From contig SVBG01000009.1 in NCBI GenBank assembly GCA_015059015.1, forward strand, positions 57,654 through 121,653: a stretch of DNA of 64,000 nt. Direction: 5' to 3'. A model generated the notes under the pieces. The model worked only from the letters and a program-made list of their open reading frames with translations, was not told where the DNA came from and ran no database searches. Of this stretch, positions 1-7,724 are shown piece after piece. This DNA is from Erysipelotrichaceae bacterium. GTDB taxonomy: Bacteria > Bacillota_I > Bacilli_A > ML615J-28 > CAG-313. Made by a program: the position numbers and the translations under genes. Numbering within the stretch: position 1 is the stretch's first letter; every line of letters starts with the position of its first letter.

Positions 1-1
1 A

Positions 2-739
2 GATTTGCCTTCAGGTGACGCAACATTTATTCATACATCGTATAATAAAAAGAATATATTAATTGACACTGGTGATGTTGATGCGAGTATGATTATTTCT
101 TTTTTAAAAACTAAAGGGGTTAAAAATCTTGATGCGGTAATTATATCACATGGTGATAGTGATCATATTGGAGGTTTAATTAGTTTAAATAATGAATTTA
201 AGATAAAGAGTTTATTTATTAGTTATTATGATAGTGTAAGTGTAAATGAAATAAAGAATTATAATTTAAGTAACATACAAGTTTATTATTTAAAAGAAGG
301 AGATGAGTTTTATATAGATAAGTTATATTTTAAAGTATTATGGCCAGGTAGTAATCAATTTGATGTTAATAATAATAGTTTAGTTATTTATAGTGAAATC
401 TTTAATACTAGGTTTTTATTTACAGGTGATATTGAAAAAGAAGCAGAAAATGGCTTTGTAAAAAAGTATAAAAATTTATGTGTGGATGTTTTAAAAGTAG
501 CTCATCATGGTTCTAAGACATCATCAACAATTGAGTTTTTAAACTGTGTTAAATTTACTTATGCTGTTAGTATGAATGGTTATAGTAATACATATAATTT
601 TCCTCATAAAATAGTAGTAGACCGAATTAATGGATTAGATAATGTAATAATGTTAAATACTCTTGATTTTGGGACAATAACATTTTACAGGAAAAATAGA
701 AATTCACCTCTTAAGATAAAAGTGAGTTTTAATAGTTGA
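2..739 (+). CDS. comEC: ComEC/Rec2 C-terminal metallo-beta-lactamase domain (partial, 5' end outside window)
   Basis: This is the C-terminal end of a DNA-uptake channel protein; the reading frame is open to the window edge, so the true start lies upstream. The visible 245 residues form the metallo-beta-lactamase-like domain of ComEC. Visible motifs are SHGDSDHIGG (a form of the HxxxDH metal site), FTGDIE and VAHHGSKTSS. In ComEC this domain lies outside the membrane and is thought to degrade the non-transported DNA strand. The usual VGQGD start of the domain is replaced by LPSGDA. The neighbours rpsT, holA and gpr match the Bacillus comEC-holA-rpsT-gpr region, which supports the call over a stand-alone hydrolase. 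The channel part cannot be seen. Confidence 0.85.
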   Translation, partial: DLPSGDATFIHTSYNKKNILIDTGDVDASMIISFLKTKGVKNLDAVIISHGDSDHIGGLISLNNEFKIKSLFISYYDSVSVNEIKNYNLSNIQVYYLKEGDEFYIDKLYFKVLWPGSNQFDVNNNSLVIYSEIFNTRFLFTGDIEKEAENGFVKKYKNLCVDVLKVAHHGSKTSSTIEFLNCVKFTYAVSMNGYSNTYNFPHKIVVDRINGLDNVIMLNTLDFGTITFYRKNRNSPLKIKVSFNS

Positions 740-779
740 ATGAAATTAGTAATATTTTTAAATAAATAGTTTCTTTTAC

Positions 780-808
780 TTGTTTATTGGTTAATTTTAT
801 GATATAAT
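780..808 (+). promoter_or_regulatory. Sigma-A-type promoter of rpsT
   Basis: A -35 element TTGTTT (780-785), a 17-base spacer and a perfect -10 TATAAT (803-808) lie about 30 bases upstream of the rpsT start. Confidence 0.75.
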
Positions 809-838
809 AAACGCGTGAATTCCTCGGAGGTGAAAATA

Positions 839-1102
839 ATGGCAAACATTAAACAACAAATTAAACGAGATATTACAAATAAGAAAAGAAATGAATTAAA
901 TAGCTCATTTGATTCATCTGTTAAAACTGCTATGAAAGCTTTCGAAGTAGCTGTTGAAGCAGGAAACAAAGAAGAAGCTACAAAAGCTTATCAATTCTTA
1001 TGTAAGAAATTAGACAAATCTGTTACTAAGGGTGTACATAACAAAAAATATGTTGCTCGTCAAAAATCTCGTTGTGCTAAAGCTTTAAATAAATTAGCAT
1101 AA
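839..1102 (+). CDS. rpsT: 30S ribosomal protein S20
   Basis: S20 binds 16S rRNA directly and is a primary assembly protein of the small subunit. The 87-residue product begins MANIKQQIKRDITN and ends with the basic KKYVARQKSRCAKALNKLA tail typical of S20; length is normal. The frame is open further upstream, but the ATG at 839 is chosen because CGGAGGTG sits 8 bases before it and S20 proteins begin at this point. It has its own promoter and a perfect-stem terminator, so it is a single-gene unit between comEC and holA, as in many Bacilli. Confidence 0.97.
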   Translation: MANIKQQIKRDITNKKRNELNSSFDSSVKTAMKAFEVAVEAGNKEEATKAYQFLCKKLDKSVTKGVHNKKYVARQKSRCAKALNKLA

Positions 1103-1117
1103 TTAAATAAGAAATCT

Positions 1118-1150
1118 AGACCTTTAAGGCGCCTTAAAGGTCTTTTTCTT
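1118..1150 (+). terminator. Intrinsic terminator of rpsT
   Basis: A perfect 13-bp palindrome (AGACCTTTAAGGC and its complement, 1118-1143) is followed by a T-rich run (TTTTTCTT). Confidence 0.92.
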
Positions 1151-1207
1151 ATTTTAAATAGTTATAAAATATAGTATTATATAAAAAAAAGGTTAAAATC
1201 TCGTTTT

Positions 1208-1237
1208 TTGACAGTGACAAATAATATTGTTTATGTT
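1208..1237 (+). promoter_or_regulatory. Promoter of the XRE membrane regulator
   Basis: TTGACA at 1208-1213 is perfect. The best -10 is TTATGT/TATGTT at 1231-1237 with a 17-18-base spacer, which is a weak match; transcription could be modest or assisted. Confidence 0.5.
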
Positions 1238-1274
1238 AAAATGATTATGTAAGAAATTTAAAAAGGAGAGAAAA

Positions 1275-1886
1275 ATGTTTATTGGCGAAATTATTTTACA
1301 AAGAAGAAGAGAATTACAAATGACTCAAAAACAGTTAGCAGAAAAATTGAATGTTACTGATCGAACTGTTTCAAGATGGGAATGCGGAGTAAATCTACCA
1401 GATGTAGAGATGCTTAAAACTATTTCAATAGTACTTGATGTTGAGATTAAATATTTCTATGAGGACGTAAAAGAAAAAGAAATTAATCAAACAGAAGAAT
1501 ATGATTATGATAGAATTAAGAAATTTAAAATTCAATTAATTGTTCCGTTTATATTAATTTCAATATCAATTATTATGACTATTATAGTGAAATTTATAAT
1601 ATTAGAAATTTCTGCTACACTTGGATTATTCTCAAATATCCATCATATGATTGATTATGTATTTGATTCTGGAACAGTTAATAAATTATATATATTGATG
1701 ATTTTATTAATAGTATCATTCATAATAACTGTAGTTTCCTATGGATTGTATTTAAAAAGTTCTATTTCATTTAAGTATTTCTATAAAGAGAAAATGTTTA
1801 AAAAAGTGTATATTGATATTTATAAGAAAAATATGATATTATATTTCATTTTATTTGGATTATCAATTTGTTGTTTCTTTATTTAA
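1275..1886 (+). CDS. XRE-family HTH regulator with C-terminal membrane domain
   Basis: The 203-residue protein starts with a Cro/C1-type helix-turn-helix (about residues 7-60; LQRRRELQMTQKQLAEKLNV followed by DRTVSRWECG). After a charged linker come three hydrophobic segments, at about residues 75-100, 132-155 and 185-202. The domain order predicts a DNA-binding protein held at the cytoplasmic membrane. The start has a good AAAGGAG site. It stands alone between two terminators, so context gives no target. Such HTH-membrane proteins are common in gut Firmicutes and mostly uncharacterised; sensing of the membrane state is only an inference. Confidence 0.75.
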   Translation: MFIGEIILQRRRELQMTQKQLAEKLNVTDRTVSRWECGVNLPDVEMLKTISIVLDVEIKYFYEDVKEKEINQTEEYDYDRIKKFKIQLIVPFILISISIIMTIIVKFIILEISATLGLFSNIHHMIDYVFDSGTVNKLYILMILLIVSFIITVVSYGLYLKSSISFKYFYKEKMFKKVYIDIYKKNMILYFILFGLSICCFFI

Positions 1887-1893
1887 TGATTTT

Positions 1894-1922
1894 AGTCTTC
1901 AATTATGAAGACTTTTTCTTTT
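1894..1922 (+). terminator. Terminator after the XRE membrane regulator
   Basis: The 8-bp stem AGTCTTCA/TGAAGACT with an ATTA loop (1894-1913) is followed by TTTTTCTTTTT. Confidence 0.9.
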
Positions 1923-1958
1923 TAAAAAATGAAAAACTACTTCAAGAAGAAGTAGTTT
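1921..1958 (-). terminator. Terminator of holA, overlapping its stop codon
   Basis: The stem AAACTACTTC/GAAGTAGTTT (1934-1943 with 1949-1958) reads on the minus strand into a T-rich tract. The holA stop codon lies inside the arm. Confidence 0.8.
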
Positions 1959-2922
1959 AGTTGTTAAGTTGTAGTAAGATAAGTTCAATGCCAATGTTTT
2001 TATCAATTTTACCTGATTTAATTTTAAAGTCTAGATCTGCCATTTTTATTACATAGTTTTCTAAATCTTCAATTCTAAAGTTTTTAGCATCTTTTACGAT
2101 ATAATATGCTCTACTTGATGATACATTGTATAGTCTTGAAATATCATGTTGGCTATATCCTGCTTTTAATAGTTTAGCAGTTGTAAGAAGATCTTTGAAT
2201 GAGTTGGAAATCATTGCGATAACACCACCAATGTCTTTTGTTTGAAGAGCAAGTGTTTGATAGATTTTGTTTGTTTTGATTAAGTCTTTTGCGATAATAG
2301 CTTTGATTAGATTAAAAATTTCTTTACTTAAATCTTTTGTTACAAGAAGCTTTACCACTTGTTCATCGATAAGACCTGAGTCTCCAACATAATTCATAAT
2401 TTTATCTAGTTCATTTACCATTCTTACTTGGTCTGAATTGATATATTCTAAGAATAGGTTGATTGCGCTATCTTTAATTTCAATATTACGTGATGCGCAT
2501 GTTCTTGTAATCCAACCCTTGATTTCAATTTCCTCAGAATCTGAATAATCAATAATCATAGCATAGTTTTTTAATGCTTTGTAAACTTCATTTGCTGGAT
2601 TTGGTGTGATGTTGGTTGCATTAATAATAATGATGCTTGTGTCAACTGGTTTCTTTAAGTATTTGATAAAGTTTTTAGCATCATTTGCAATTTCACCTTT
2701 TGTAGTTAAGAAAGTTGGATTTCTTAAGATTATGATTTTTAAATCTTCTAAGAATGGAAGTGTACAAGCATCTTCTAAAACTCTACTAAATGATGTTTGT
2801 TCCATATCATATTTGATAACTGAAACTTGTTGTTTGTCATAACTTGATATGATACGAGAAATTCTATTTTGAATAAAGATTTCTGCTGTGCCTGTGAATA
2901 AATATAAGTTTTCATCAACCAT
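1957..2922 (-). CDS. holA: DNA polymerase III delta subunit
   Basis: The delta subunit is the part of the clamp loader that opens the beta sliding clamp. The 321-residue length is normal for the family. The N-terminal region (MVDENLYLFTGTAEIFIQNR) and the pattern FLEDLKIIILRNPTFL followed by FIKYLKKP fit the HolA N-terminal AAA-like domain. The C-terminal collar region has LLTTAKLLKAGYSQHDIS followed by a YYIVKDAKNF-type helix. The start has AGGAGATG upstream. Position between rpsT and gpr agrees with Bacillus, where holA, rpsT and gpr are neighbours, but here holA is on the opposite strand. Lack of catalytic motifs is normal for delta. Confidence 0.9.
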   Translation of the reverse strand: MVDENLYLFTGTAEIFIQNRISRIISSYDKQQVSVIKYDMEQTSFSRVLEDACTLPFLEDLKIIILRNPTFLTTKGEIANDAKNFIKYLKKPVDTSIIIINATNITPNPANEVYKALKNYAMIIDYSDSEEIEIKGWITRTCASRNIEIKDSAINLFLEYINSDQVRMVNELDKIMNYVGDSGLIDEQVVKLLVTKDLSKEIFNLIKAIIAKDLIKTNKIYQTLALQTKDIGGVIAMISNSFKDLLTTAKLLKAGYSQHDISRLYNVSSSRAYYIVKDAKNFRIEDLENYVIKMADLDFKIKSGKIDKNIGIELILLQLNN

Positions 2923-3028
2923 TTTATTACATCTCCTATTAAATATATTATATCATATTTTCTAAAAATAAAAAAGTAAAGTGTATAAAAGTTAAAAAAA
3001 AGCACTAAAATAATATGAGGTGATATAT

Positions 3029-4072
3029 ATGGAAAATCAAAAAATAAACTTTTCTTTAAGAACTGATTTAGCTTATGATAGTGTTAAAAGCTATGAATCA
3101 AGTGTAATAAATGGTTTAATTGAAACAAAAGAAGTTATTAAAGGTGTTGAAATTACTAAGCATATTGTTAAAGAACAAGCTCGTGAAATACTTAACAAAG
3201 CTCCTGGAATTTATTATACAATTGATATAAATGAGCAAAATTATCATGATCATAATATATCTAAAGATATAGAAAATATTGTTGCGGGGGTGCTTTTAGA
3301 GCTAATTGAAAGTAGAAATTTAAAGGGTAAAAATGCACTTGTTGTAGGGCTTGGTAATGCTAATATTACACCTGATGCGATAGGGCCATATGTTGTTGAT
3401 AACATTGTTGTGACTAGACATTTGGATTTAAATGAAGAATTGCATAGTGGTTATAGTGTTGTTTCTGCGATTAGTCCAGGTGTTATGGGGACTACTGGGA
3501 TTGAGACATATGATATTATCGAAGCTGTAAGAAATAAGATTAATATTGATTATATTATTGTAGTTGATGCATTATGTTCATCTAGTATTGCACGTGTTAA
3601 TAAAACGATTCAAATAACTGATACAGGGATTCAACCAGGCTCAGGGGTAGGAAATAAACGTAAAGAAATCTCGTTCAATACAATGCGAATTCCAGTGTTT
3701 GCAGTTGGAATTCCGACAGTTGTTGATGCTGTAACTATAGCAAGTAATACGTTAGATTATGTTATAAAGTATCTAAATTTGGAATATAATAATATGGTGT
3801 CAAGTGTTAATAAATTATCACCAAATGGAATTGGTATAGAGTATGACAATGTTGAAGAACCTAATAGCGATGTAAAAGAGCATTTTTTAGGTCAAATTGG
3901 TTTATTAAATCAAGAAGAATTAAAAGTATTGTTTCAAGATGTTTTAACACCTAATGGATATAATTTAATGGTCACAAGTAAAGATATTGATGCAGAAGTA
4001 GAAGATTTATCTAAAATTGTTGCATGGGGAATCAATAAAGCTTTACATGAAAATTTTATGGAGGAGATATAG
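3029..4072 (+). CDS. gpr: Spore germination protease GPR (family A25)
   Basis: GPR degrades small acid-soluble spore proteins when spores germinate. The 347-residue product keeps VVGLGNANITPDAIGP and VVDALCSSSIARVNKTI, which hold the two catalytic aspartates of this family (here D116 and D180). It also has DTGIQPGSGVGNKRKEIS. It is made as a zymogen: the SLRTDLA sequence matches the known autoprocessing site, giving a propeptide of only about 8 residues (about 15 in Bacillus megaterium). ATG 3029 is preferred over the upstream in-frame GTG at 3020, which is itself part of the GAGGTG ribosome site. It overlaps the next gene by one base. Its presence shows an endospore former. Confidence 0.96.
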   Translation: MENQKINFSLRTDLAYDSVKSYESSVINGLIETKEVIKGVEITKHIVKEQAREILNKAPGIYYTIDINEQNYHDHNISKDIENIVAGVLLELIESRNLKGKNALVVGLGNANITPDAIGPYVVDNIVVTRHLDLNEELHSGYSVVSAISPGVMGTTGIETYDIIEAVRNKINIDYIIVVDALCSSSIARVNKTIQITDTGIQPGSGVGNKRKEISFNTMRIPVFAVGIPTVVDAVTIASNTLDYVIKYLNLEYNNMVSSVNKLSPNGIGIEYDNVEEPNSDVKEHFLGQIGLLNQEELKVLFQDVLTPNGYNLMVTSKDIDAEVEDLSKIVAWGINKALHENFMEEI

Positions 4073-4329
4073 TGAGGAAAGTATTTGTTTTAGTTTGTAT
4101 ATTTTTTGTCTTTTTATTTGGTTTAACAATAGGTGGTAATTTTAATAAAGGAACTAGTCAGTTGTTTGAGGAATCTAAAAATCAATTTGAAAGTGAAATT
4201 ACCACCCCAAATAATAATTATAACAGTGTGACCCTTGTTCCAGATGGAAATTTAATAAATAAAACAGCTAAAAAAGTAGAGAGAGTTATTGATAATGTTA
4301 TAGATAAGTTATTCTCTTTTTTGACATAA
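4072..4329 (+). CDS. Small membrane-anchored protein next to gpr, function unknown
   Basis: The 85-residue protein has one N-terminal membrane segment (about residues 4-22, rich in V, F, L, I) and a hydrophilic Asn/Glu/Lys-rich outer part ending in an amphipathic helix. It starts at a GTG that overlaps the last base of the gpr stop codon and follows GAGGAG, so it is translationally coupled to gpr. In Bacillus, gpr is followed by spoIIP and the small protein yqxA; size and topology recall YqxA, but I see no decisive motif. A sporulation role is inferred from position only. Confidence 0.6.
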   Translation: MRKVFVLVCIFFVFLFGLTIGGNFNKGTSQLFEESKNQFESEITTPNNNYNSVTLVPDGNLINKTAKKVERVIDNVIDKLFSFLT

Positions 4330-4336
4330 AGTGTTA

Positions 4337-4372
4337 AATCTTAAAAAAGTAAATCTTTTTTAAGATTTTTTT
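4337..4372 (+). terminator. Terminator of the gpr operon
   Basis: A perfect 13-bp stem (AATCTTAAAAAAG, 4337-4349, with its complement at 4355-4367) is followed by a T run. Confidence 0.92.
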
Positions 4373-4452
4373 AAATTAAAAAAAGCAATTTTGGGTAGTT
4401 TTGCTAATTATATAAGTGAAGAGATTTATTTGATAAAAAATGGTAATTGTTC

Positions 4453-4481
4453 TTGCAATAAAGTTAATTTTTTGGTATAAT
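4453..4481 (+). promoter_or_regulatory. Promoter of pgsA-recA-upp
   Basis: TTGCAA (4453-4458), a 17-base spacer and TATAAT (4476-4481), with TTTGG just before the -10. Confidence 0.75.
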
Positions 4482-4501
4482 ATACTAAAAGAGGTGCGAA
4501 T

Positions 4502-5197
4502 ATGAATTTACCAAATAAATTATCATTAATTAGAATTTTATTAATACCTGTCATTATGATTGTGTATAGTATTGAACCACTTAGAAATCAAATGGTATTT
4601 GAGGGAGCATATCATTTATCAGTTTGTAACTTGATTATTATGATTCTTGCTATTGCAGGTGCATTAACTGATTTATTTGATGGGAAATATGCAAGAAAAC
4701 ATAATTTAGTTACTGATTTAGGAAAGTTTTTAGATCCACTTGCTGATAAATTATTAGTTCTTACTTTGTTAATAATAATTTATGATCAATGTAATTATTA
4801 TGGTGCATTATATTATTTAGATACTGGTGGTAAAGAATTAGAACAATTGTTAAGATGGTGGATGGTTTTAATTATTTTAGCTCGTGAGTTTATGGTTACT
4901 GGAATTAGACTTGTGGCTGCGGGAAAAAAACAAGTTATTGCTGCTAGTTGGTATGGAAAAGTAAAAACTACTTTACAATTTGTAACATTAATTATTTTAC
5001 TTGCAGGTTGTGCAGTGTTAGAAAATCCTAATAATGGTGATTTAGTTCCTTATGAACCAATATATGTAATATTTGTAAATATTTTAATTATTGCAACACT
5101 TACTGTTACTATACTTAGTGGTTATGATTATATTGTTAAAAACCTTGATAATTTAAAAGACAATACTTATAAGAAGAAAAATAAATCTCAAAAATAA
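4502..5197 (+). CDS. pgsA: CDP-diacylglycerol--glycerol-3-phosphate 3-phosphatidyltransferase
   Basis: PgsA makes phosphatidylglycerol phosphate from CDP-diacylglycerol and glycerol 3-phosphate in the membrane. The CDP-alcohol phosphotransferase signature D-x2-D-G-x2-A-R-x8-G-x3-D-x3-D is visible from about residue 57 (DLFDGKYARKHNL followed by DLGKFLDPLADK). Several hydrophobic segments flank it. The 231-residue length is somewhat longer than the Bacillus protein because of an inserted polar loop (about residues 98-118). The GAGGTG site places the start. It is followed 16 bases later by recA, as in Bacilli (pgsA-cinA-recA); cinA is missing here. cdsA at 60 kb supplies its substrate. Confidence 0.93.
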   Translation: MNLPNKLSLIRILLIPVIMIVYSIEPLRNQMVFEGAYHLSVCNLIIMILAIAGALTDLFDGKYARKHNLVTDLGKFLDPLADKLLVLTLLIIIYDQCNYYGALYYLDTGGKELEQLLRWWMVLIILAREFMVTGIRLVAAGKKQVIAASWYGKVKTTLQFVTLIILLAGCAVLENPNNGDLVPYEPIYVIFVNILIIATLTVTILSGYDYIVKNLDNLKDNTYKKKNKSQK

Positions 5198-5213
5198 TTA
5201 AAGGAGAGAAAAT

Positions 5214-6251
5214 ATGGCAGAACGAAAAAGTGCTAAACAACTTCAAATTGATGAAGTTGAACAAAATGGAAAAAAAGATGAAAGAGAAAAGGCATTAGCA
5301 GAAACGTTTAAAACTATTGAAAAGACATATGGTAAAGGGTCTGTAATGCGTCTTGGTGATGTAGTTGATGAAAAGGTAGAAGTTATTCCTTCAGGTTCAA
5401 TTACTCTTGATGCTGCAATGGGTGTTGGTGGTTATCCAAAGGGAAGAATTATTGAAATCTTTGGACCTGAATCAAGTGGTAAAACTACTTTTGCTTTACA
5501 TGCAATTGCTGAAGCACAAAAACTTGGTGGTTATGCAGCGTTCGTAGATGCAGAACATGCACTTGATCCTACTTATGCAAAAGCTCTTGGTGTTGATATT
5601 GATAATTTAATCGTATCACAACCTGATGATGGCGAACAAGCATTAGAAATTGTTGAAGCATTAGTTAGAAGTAATGTTATTTCAATTATTGTTATTGACT
5701 CAGTTGCTGCACTTGTGCCTAAAGCTGAAATTGAAGGTGATATGGGAGCAAGTCATGTAGGTCTTCAAGCAAGACTTATGTCTCAAGCAATGAGAAAACT
5801 TGCAGGTGTTATTAATAAGAGTAAAACTGTCGCAATCTTTATTAATCAAATTCGTGAAAAAGTTGGTGTATTATTTGGCAGTCCTGAAACAACTTCGGGT
5901 GGTCGTGCTTTAAAATTCTATTCAACTATTCGTTTAGATATTAGACGTGTTGATCAAATTAAAGATGGTACTGAGCCTATTGGTAACCTTACAAGAATTA
6001 AGATTGTTAAAAATAAAGTAGCACCTCCATTTAGAACTGCTGAAGTTGATTTAATTTACGGAAAAGGTATCTCTAAAGAAGGAGAACTTTTAGATCTTGC
6101 AGTTAAATATGATATCATTGATAAGAGTGGTGCTTGGTTCTCATATAAAGGAGAACGACTTGGACAAGGTCGTGAAAACGTTAAAGAAATGCTTAGAACT
6201 AATCCAAATCTTGAAAGTGAAATTGAAAAACTAGTAAGAGAAGCATTATAA
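5214..6251 (+). CDS. recA: Recombinase RecA
   Basis: RecA forms filaments on single-stranded DNA, drives strand exchange and triggers LexA cleavage. Walker [10 protein letters not shown] (about residues 84-92), Walker [11 protein letters not shown], the [10 protein letters not shown] region and loop-2-type [16 protein letters not shown] are all present. Length 345 is normal. The N-terminus carries about 20 extra charged residues before the usual start of homology. The ATG has AAAGGAGAG upstream. I saw no SOS box in the short pgsA-recA gap, so it seems to be transcribed from the pgsA promoter. Confidence 0.98.
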   Translation: MAERKSAKQLQIDEVEQNGKKDEREKALAETFKTIEKTYGKGSVMRLGDVVDEKVEVIPSGSITLDAAMGVGGYPKGRIIEIFGPESSGKTTFALHAIAEAQKLGGYAAFVDAEHALDPTYAKALGVDIDNLIVSQPDDGEQALEIVEALVRSNVISIIVIDSVAALVPKAEIEGDMGASHVGLQARLMSQAMRKLAGVINKSKTVAIFINQIREKVGVLFGSPETTSGGRALKFYSTIRLDIRRVDQIKDGTEPIGNLTRIKIVKNKVAPPFRTAEVDLIYGKGISKEGELLDLAVKYDIIDKSGAWFSYKGERLGQGRENVKEMLRTNPNLESEIEKLVREAL

Positions 6252-6271
6252 AAATAGAAAGAGAAATTAAT

Positions 6272-6901
6272 ATGAGTGGTAAATTAGTAATATTTAATCA
6301 TCCATTAATGACACATAAATTAGCAATTATTAGAAATGAAGTAACAAACACTAAAGACTTTCGTGAAACTGTTAGTGAAATTGCTAATTTAATGGCTTAT
6401 GAAGCAACAAGAAACTTACCTGTAAAAGAAGTAGAAATTAAGACTCCGATTGCGGTATCTAAAACAACAATGATTGATGGAGATATTGTTATTGTACCGA
6501 TTTTAAGAGCAGGACTTGGTATGGTTGAGGGTATTCAAAGATTAATTCCTCAAGCAAAGGTTGGTTATGTTGGACTTGCAAGAAATGAAGAAACACTTGA
6601 ACCAGAACTTTATTATGCTAAATTTCCAACTAATATTAGCGAAGCAACTGTATTTGTAGTTGATCCTATGCTTGCAACTGGTGGTAGTTGTGCTAAAGCC
6701 ATCGAAATCTTAAAAGAAAAAGGTGCTAAAAACATTATCTATATGGGTATTGTTGGTGTTGATGAAGGTATCAATAAAGTAAGAGGAGAGCATCCTGATG
6801 TAGATATTTTCCTTGCTGCTAAAGATGAAAAATTAAATGAAAAAGGATATATTGTTCCAGGTCTTGGAGACTGTGGAGATAGATTATTTGGTACAAAATA
6901 A
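6272..6901 (+). CDS. upp: Uracil phosphoribosyltransferase
   Basis: Upp salvages uracil by joining it to PRPP to give UMP. The 209-residue product has the PRPP loop [18 protein letters not shown] (about residues 127-144), the flexible region [13 protein letters not shown] and the uracil-binding end [16 protein letters not shown]. Length is standard. It starts 20 bases after recA, probably in the same transcript, and ends before a bidirectional terminator shared with recU. Confidence 0.97.
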   Translation: MSGKLVIFNHPLMTHKLAIIRNEVTNTKDFRETVSEIANLMAYEATRNLPVKEVEIKTPIAVSKTTMIDGDIVIVPILRAGLGMVEGIQRLIPQAKVGYVGLARNEETLEPELYYAKFPTNISEATVFVVDPMLATGGSCAKAIEILKEKGAKNIIYMGIVGVDEGINKVRGEHPDVDIFLAAKDEKLNEKGYIVPGLGDCGDRLFGTK

Positions 6902-6916
6902 TTAATATAAATTAAA

Positions 6917-6960
6917 AAAGACATATTAGAAATTAATATTTCTAGTATGTCTTTATTTTT
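6917..6960. terminator. Bidirectional terminator between upp and recU
   Basis: A long imperfect hairpin has AAAGACATA pairing with TATGTCTTT (6917-6925 and 6946-6954) and an inner AGAAA/TTTCT. A-rich and T-rich flanks allow use in both directions for the convergent genes. Confidence 0.8.
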
Positions 6961-7561
6961 TCTTAAAATAGTATTTATCTACTGCTTTTAAATAATCAAG
7001 TCTAGGTGAAAATCCTCTAGATACAATAATTCCATTATCTTTAATATAATCATATGGAATACTTTTTCTTCCTCCATTTAGACTTTCTTCATATTTTTCT
7101 ATAAGTAGGTTAGATGGTAAGATATATACTTCATCAATTGAAGAAAATTCAATGATTAAAAATGCAATTCCACCTAATTTATCTATTCTTTCTAGATGTC
7201 TTATTTGATGTTCATAAATTCTTTCAAATGAAAAATTAAGTTCTCTACAAGATTTTGCTTCAAAGTCAATATATTTTTCTTTATAGATACCATTATAATC
7301 AGTTGTTGAAGGTGTTTTATAATATGCTTCAACAATTTTTGCTTTATTACGTGCAGGATAATCTACTTTAACTATTTGAACAGGTGTTGGTTTTTTATAT
7401 ATTGCCGCAATACCTTTATTTAGGTAATATTCGTTACTTTCATTGATTTCTGATTCAAAGCTTTCACCTAAATTAGCTTTAGTAATATTTTTTGATTTTT
7501 TAACTTTTTTAGTTTCTACTTCTCTAACTGATCCATCTGGATATTTAACTAATTTCCCCAT
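6953..7561 (-). CDS. recU: Holliday junction resolvase RecU
   Basis: RecU cleaves four-way junctions in recombination and chromosome segregation. The nuclease core is visible as NKGIAAIYKKPTP, then STTDYNGIYKEKYIDFEAKS (the acidic/Lys catalytic centre), then FSFERIYEHQIRHLERI and GGIAFLIIEFSS. The 202-residue size is normal. The start has a strong GAGGAGG site. In most Bacilli recU lies next to ponA; here it stands alone, convergent with upp. The N-terminal 50 residues are charged and variable, as in the family. Confidence 0.93.
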   Translation of the reverse strand: MGKLVKYPDGSVREVETKKVKKSKNITKANLGESFESEINESNEYYLNKGIAAIYKKPTPVQIVKVDYPARNKAKIVEAYYKTPSTTDYNGIYKEKYIDFEAKSCRELNFSFERIYEHQIRHLERIDKLGGIAFLIIEFSSIDEVYILPSNLLIEKYEESLNGGRKSIPYDYIKDNGIIVSRGFSPRLDYLKAVDKYYFKKK

Positions 7562-7652
7562 AGAGCCTCCTCAATAAGTATATAAATTTTATCAAAAATA
7601 CTAAGTAATTTCAAGAAAAAAAGACGAGAAATTAAAAAATAAATTATATGAG

Positions 7653-7681
7653 TTTAAATCTCTTTTTAAATGTGGTATAAT
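7653..7681 (+). promoter_or_regulatory. Promoter of the aromatic amino acid operon
   Basis: TTTAAA (7653-7658), a 17-base spacer and TATAAT (7676-7681) inside TGTGGTATAATAA. The leader to the first start is only about 37 bases, so no room exists for a T-box or other long attenuator. Confidence 0.7.
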
Positions 7682-7724
7682 AAATGATAATATTGTCAAT
7701 TTTTTATTTCTATTGAGGTGTATT

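Noticed and set aside
784..969. Minus-strand ORF over rpsT
   Set aside because: Shadow of the rpsT reading frame; no ribosome site and no family resemblance.
1200..1275. tRNA or small RNA genes in the intergenic gaps
   Set aside because: I scanned the gaps for cloverleaf-like GC-rich arms and CCA ends and saw none.
7562..7724. T-box or other attenuator before the aromatic operon
   Set aside because: The promoter lies about 37 bases before the start, and no specifier loop or terminator/antiterminator pair is visible.
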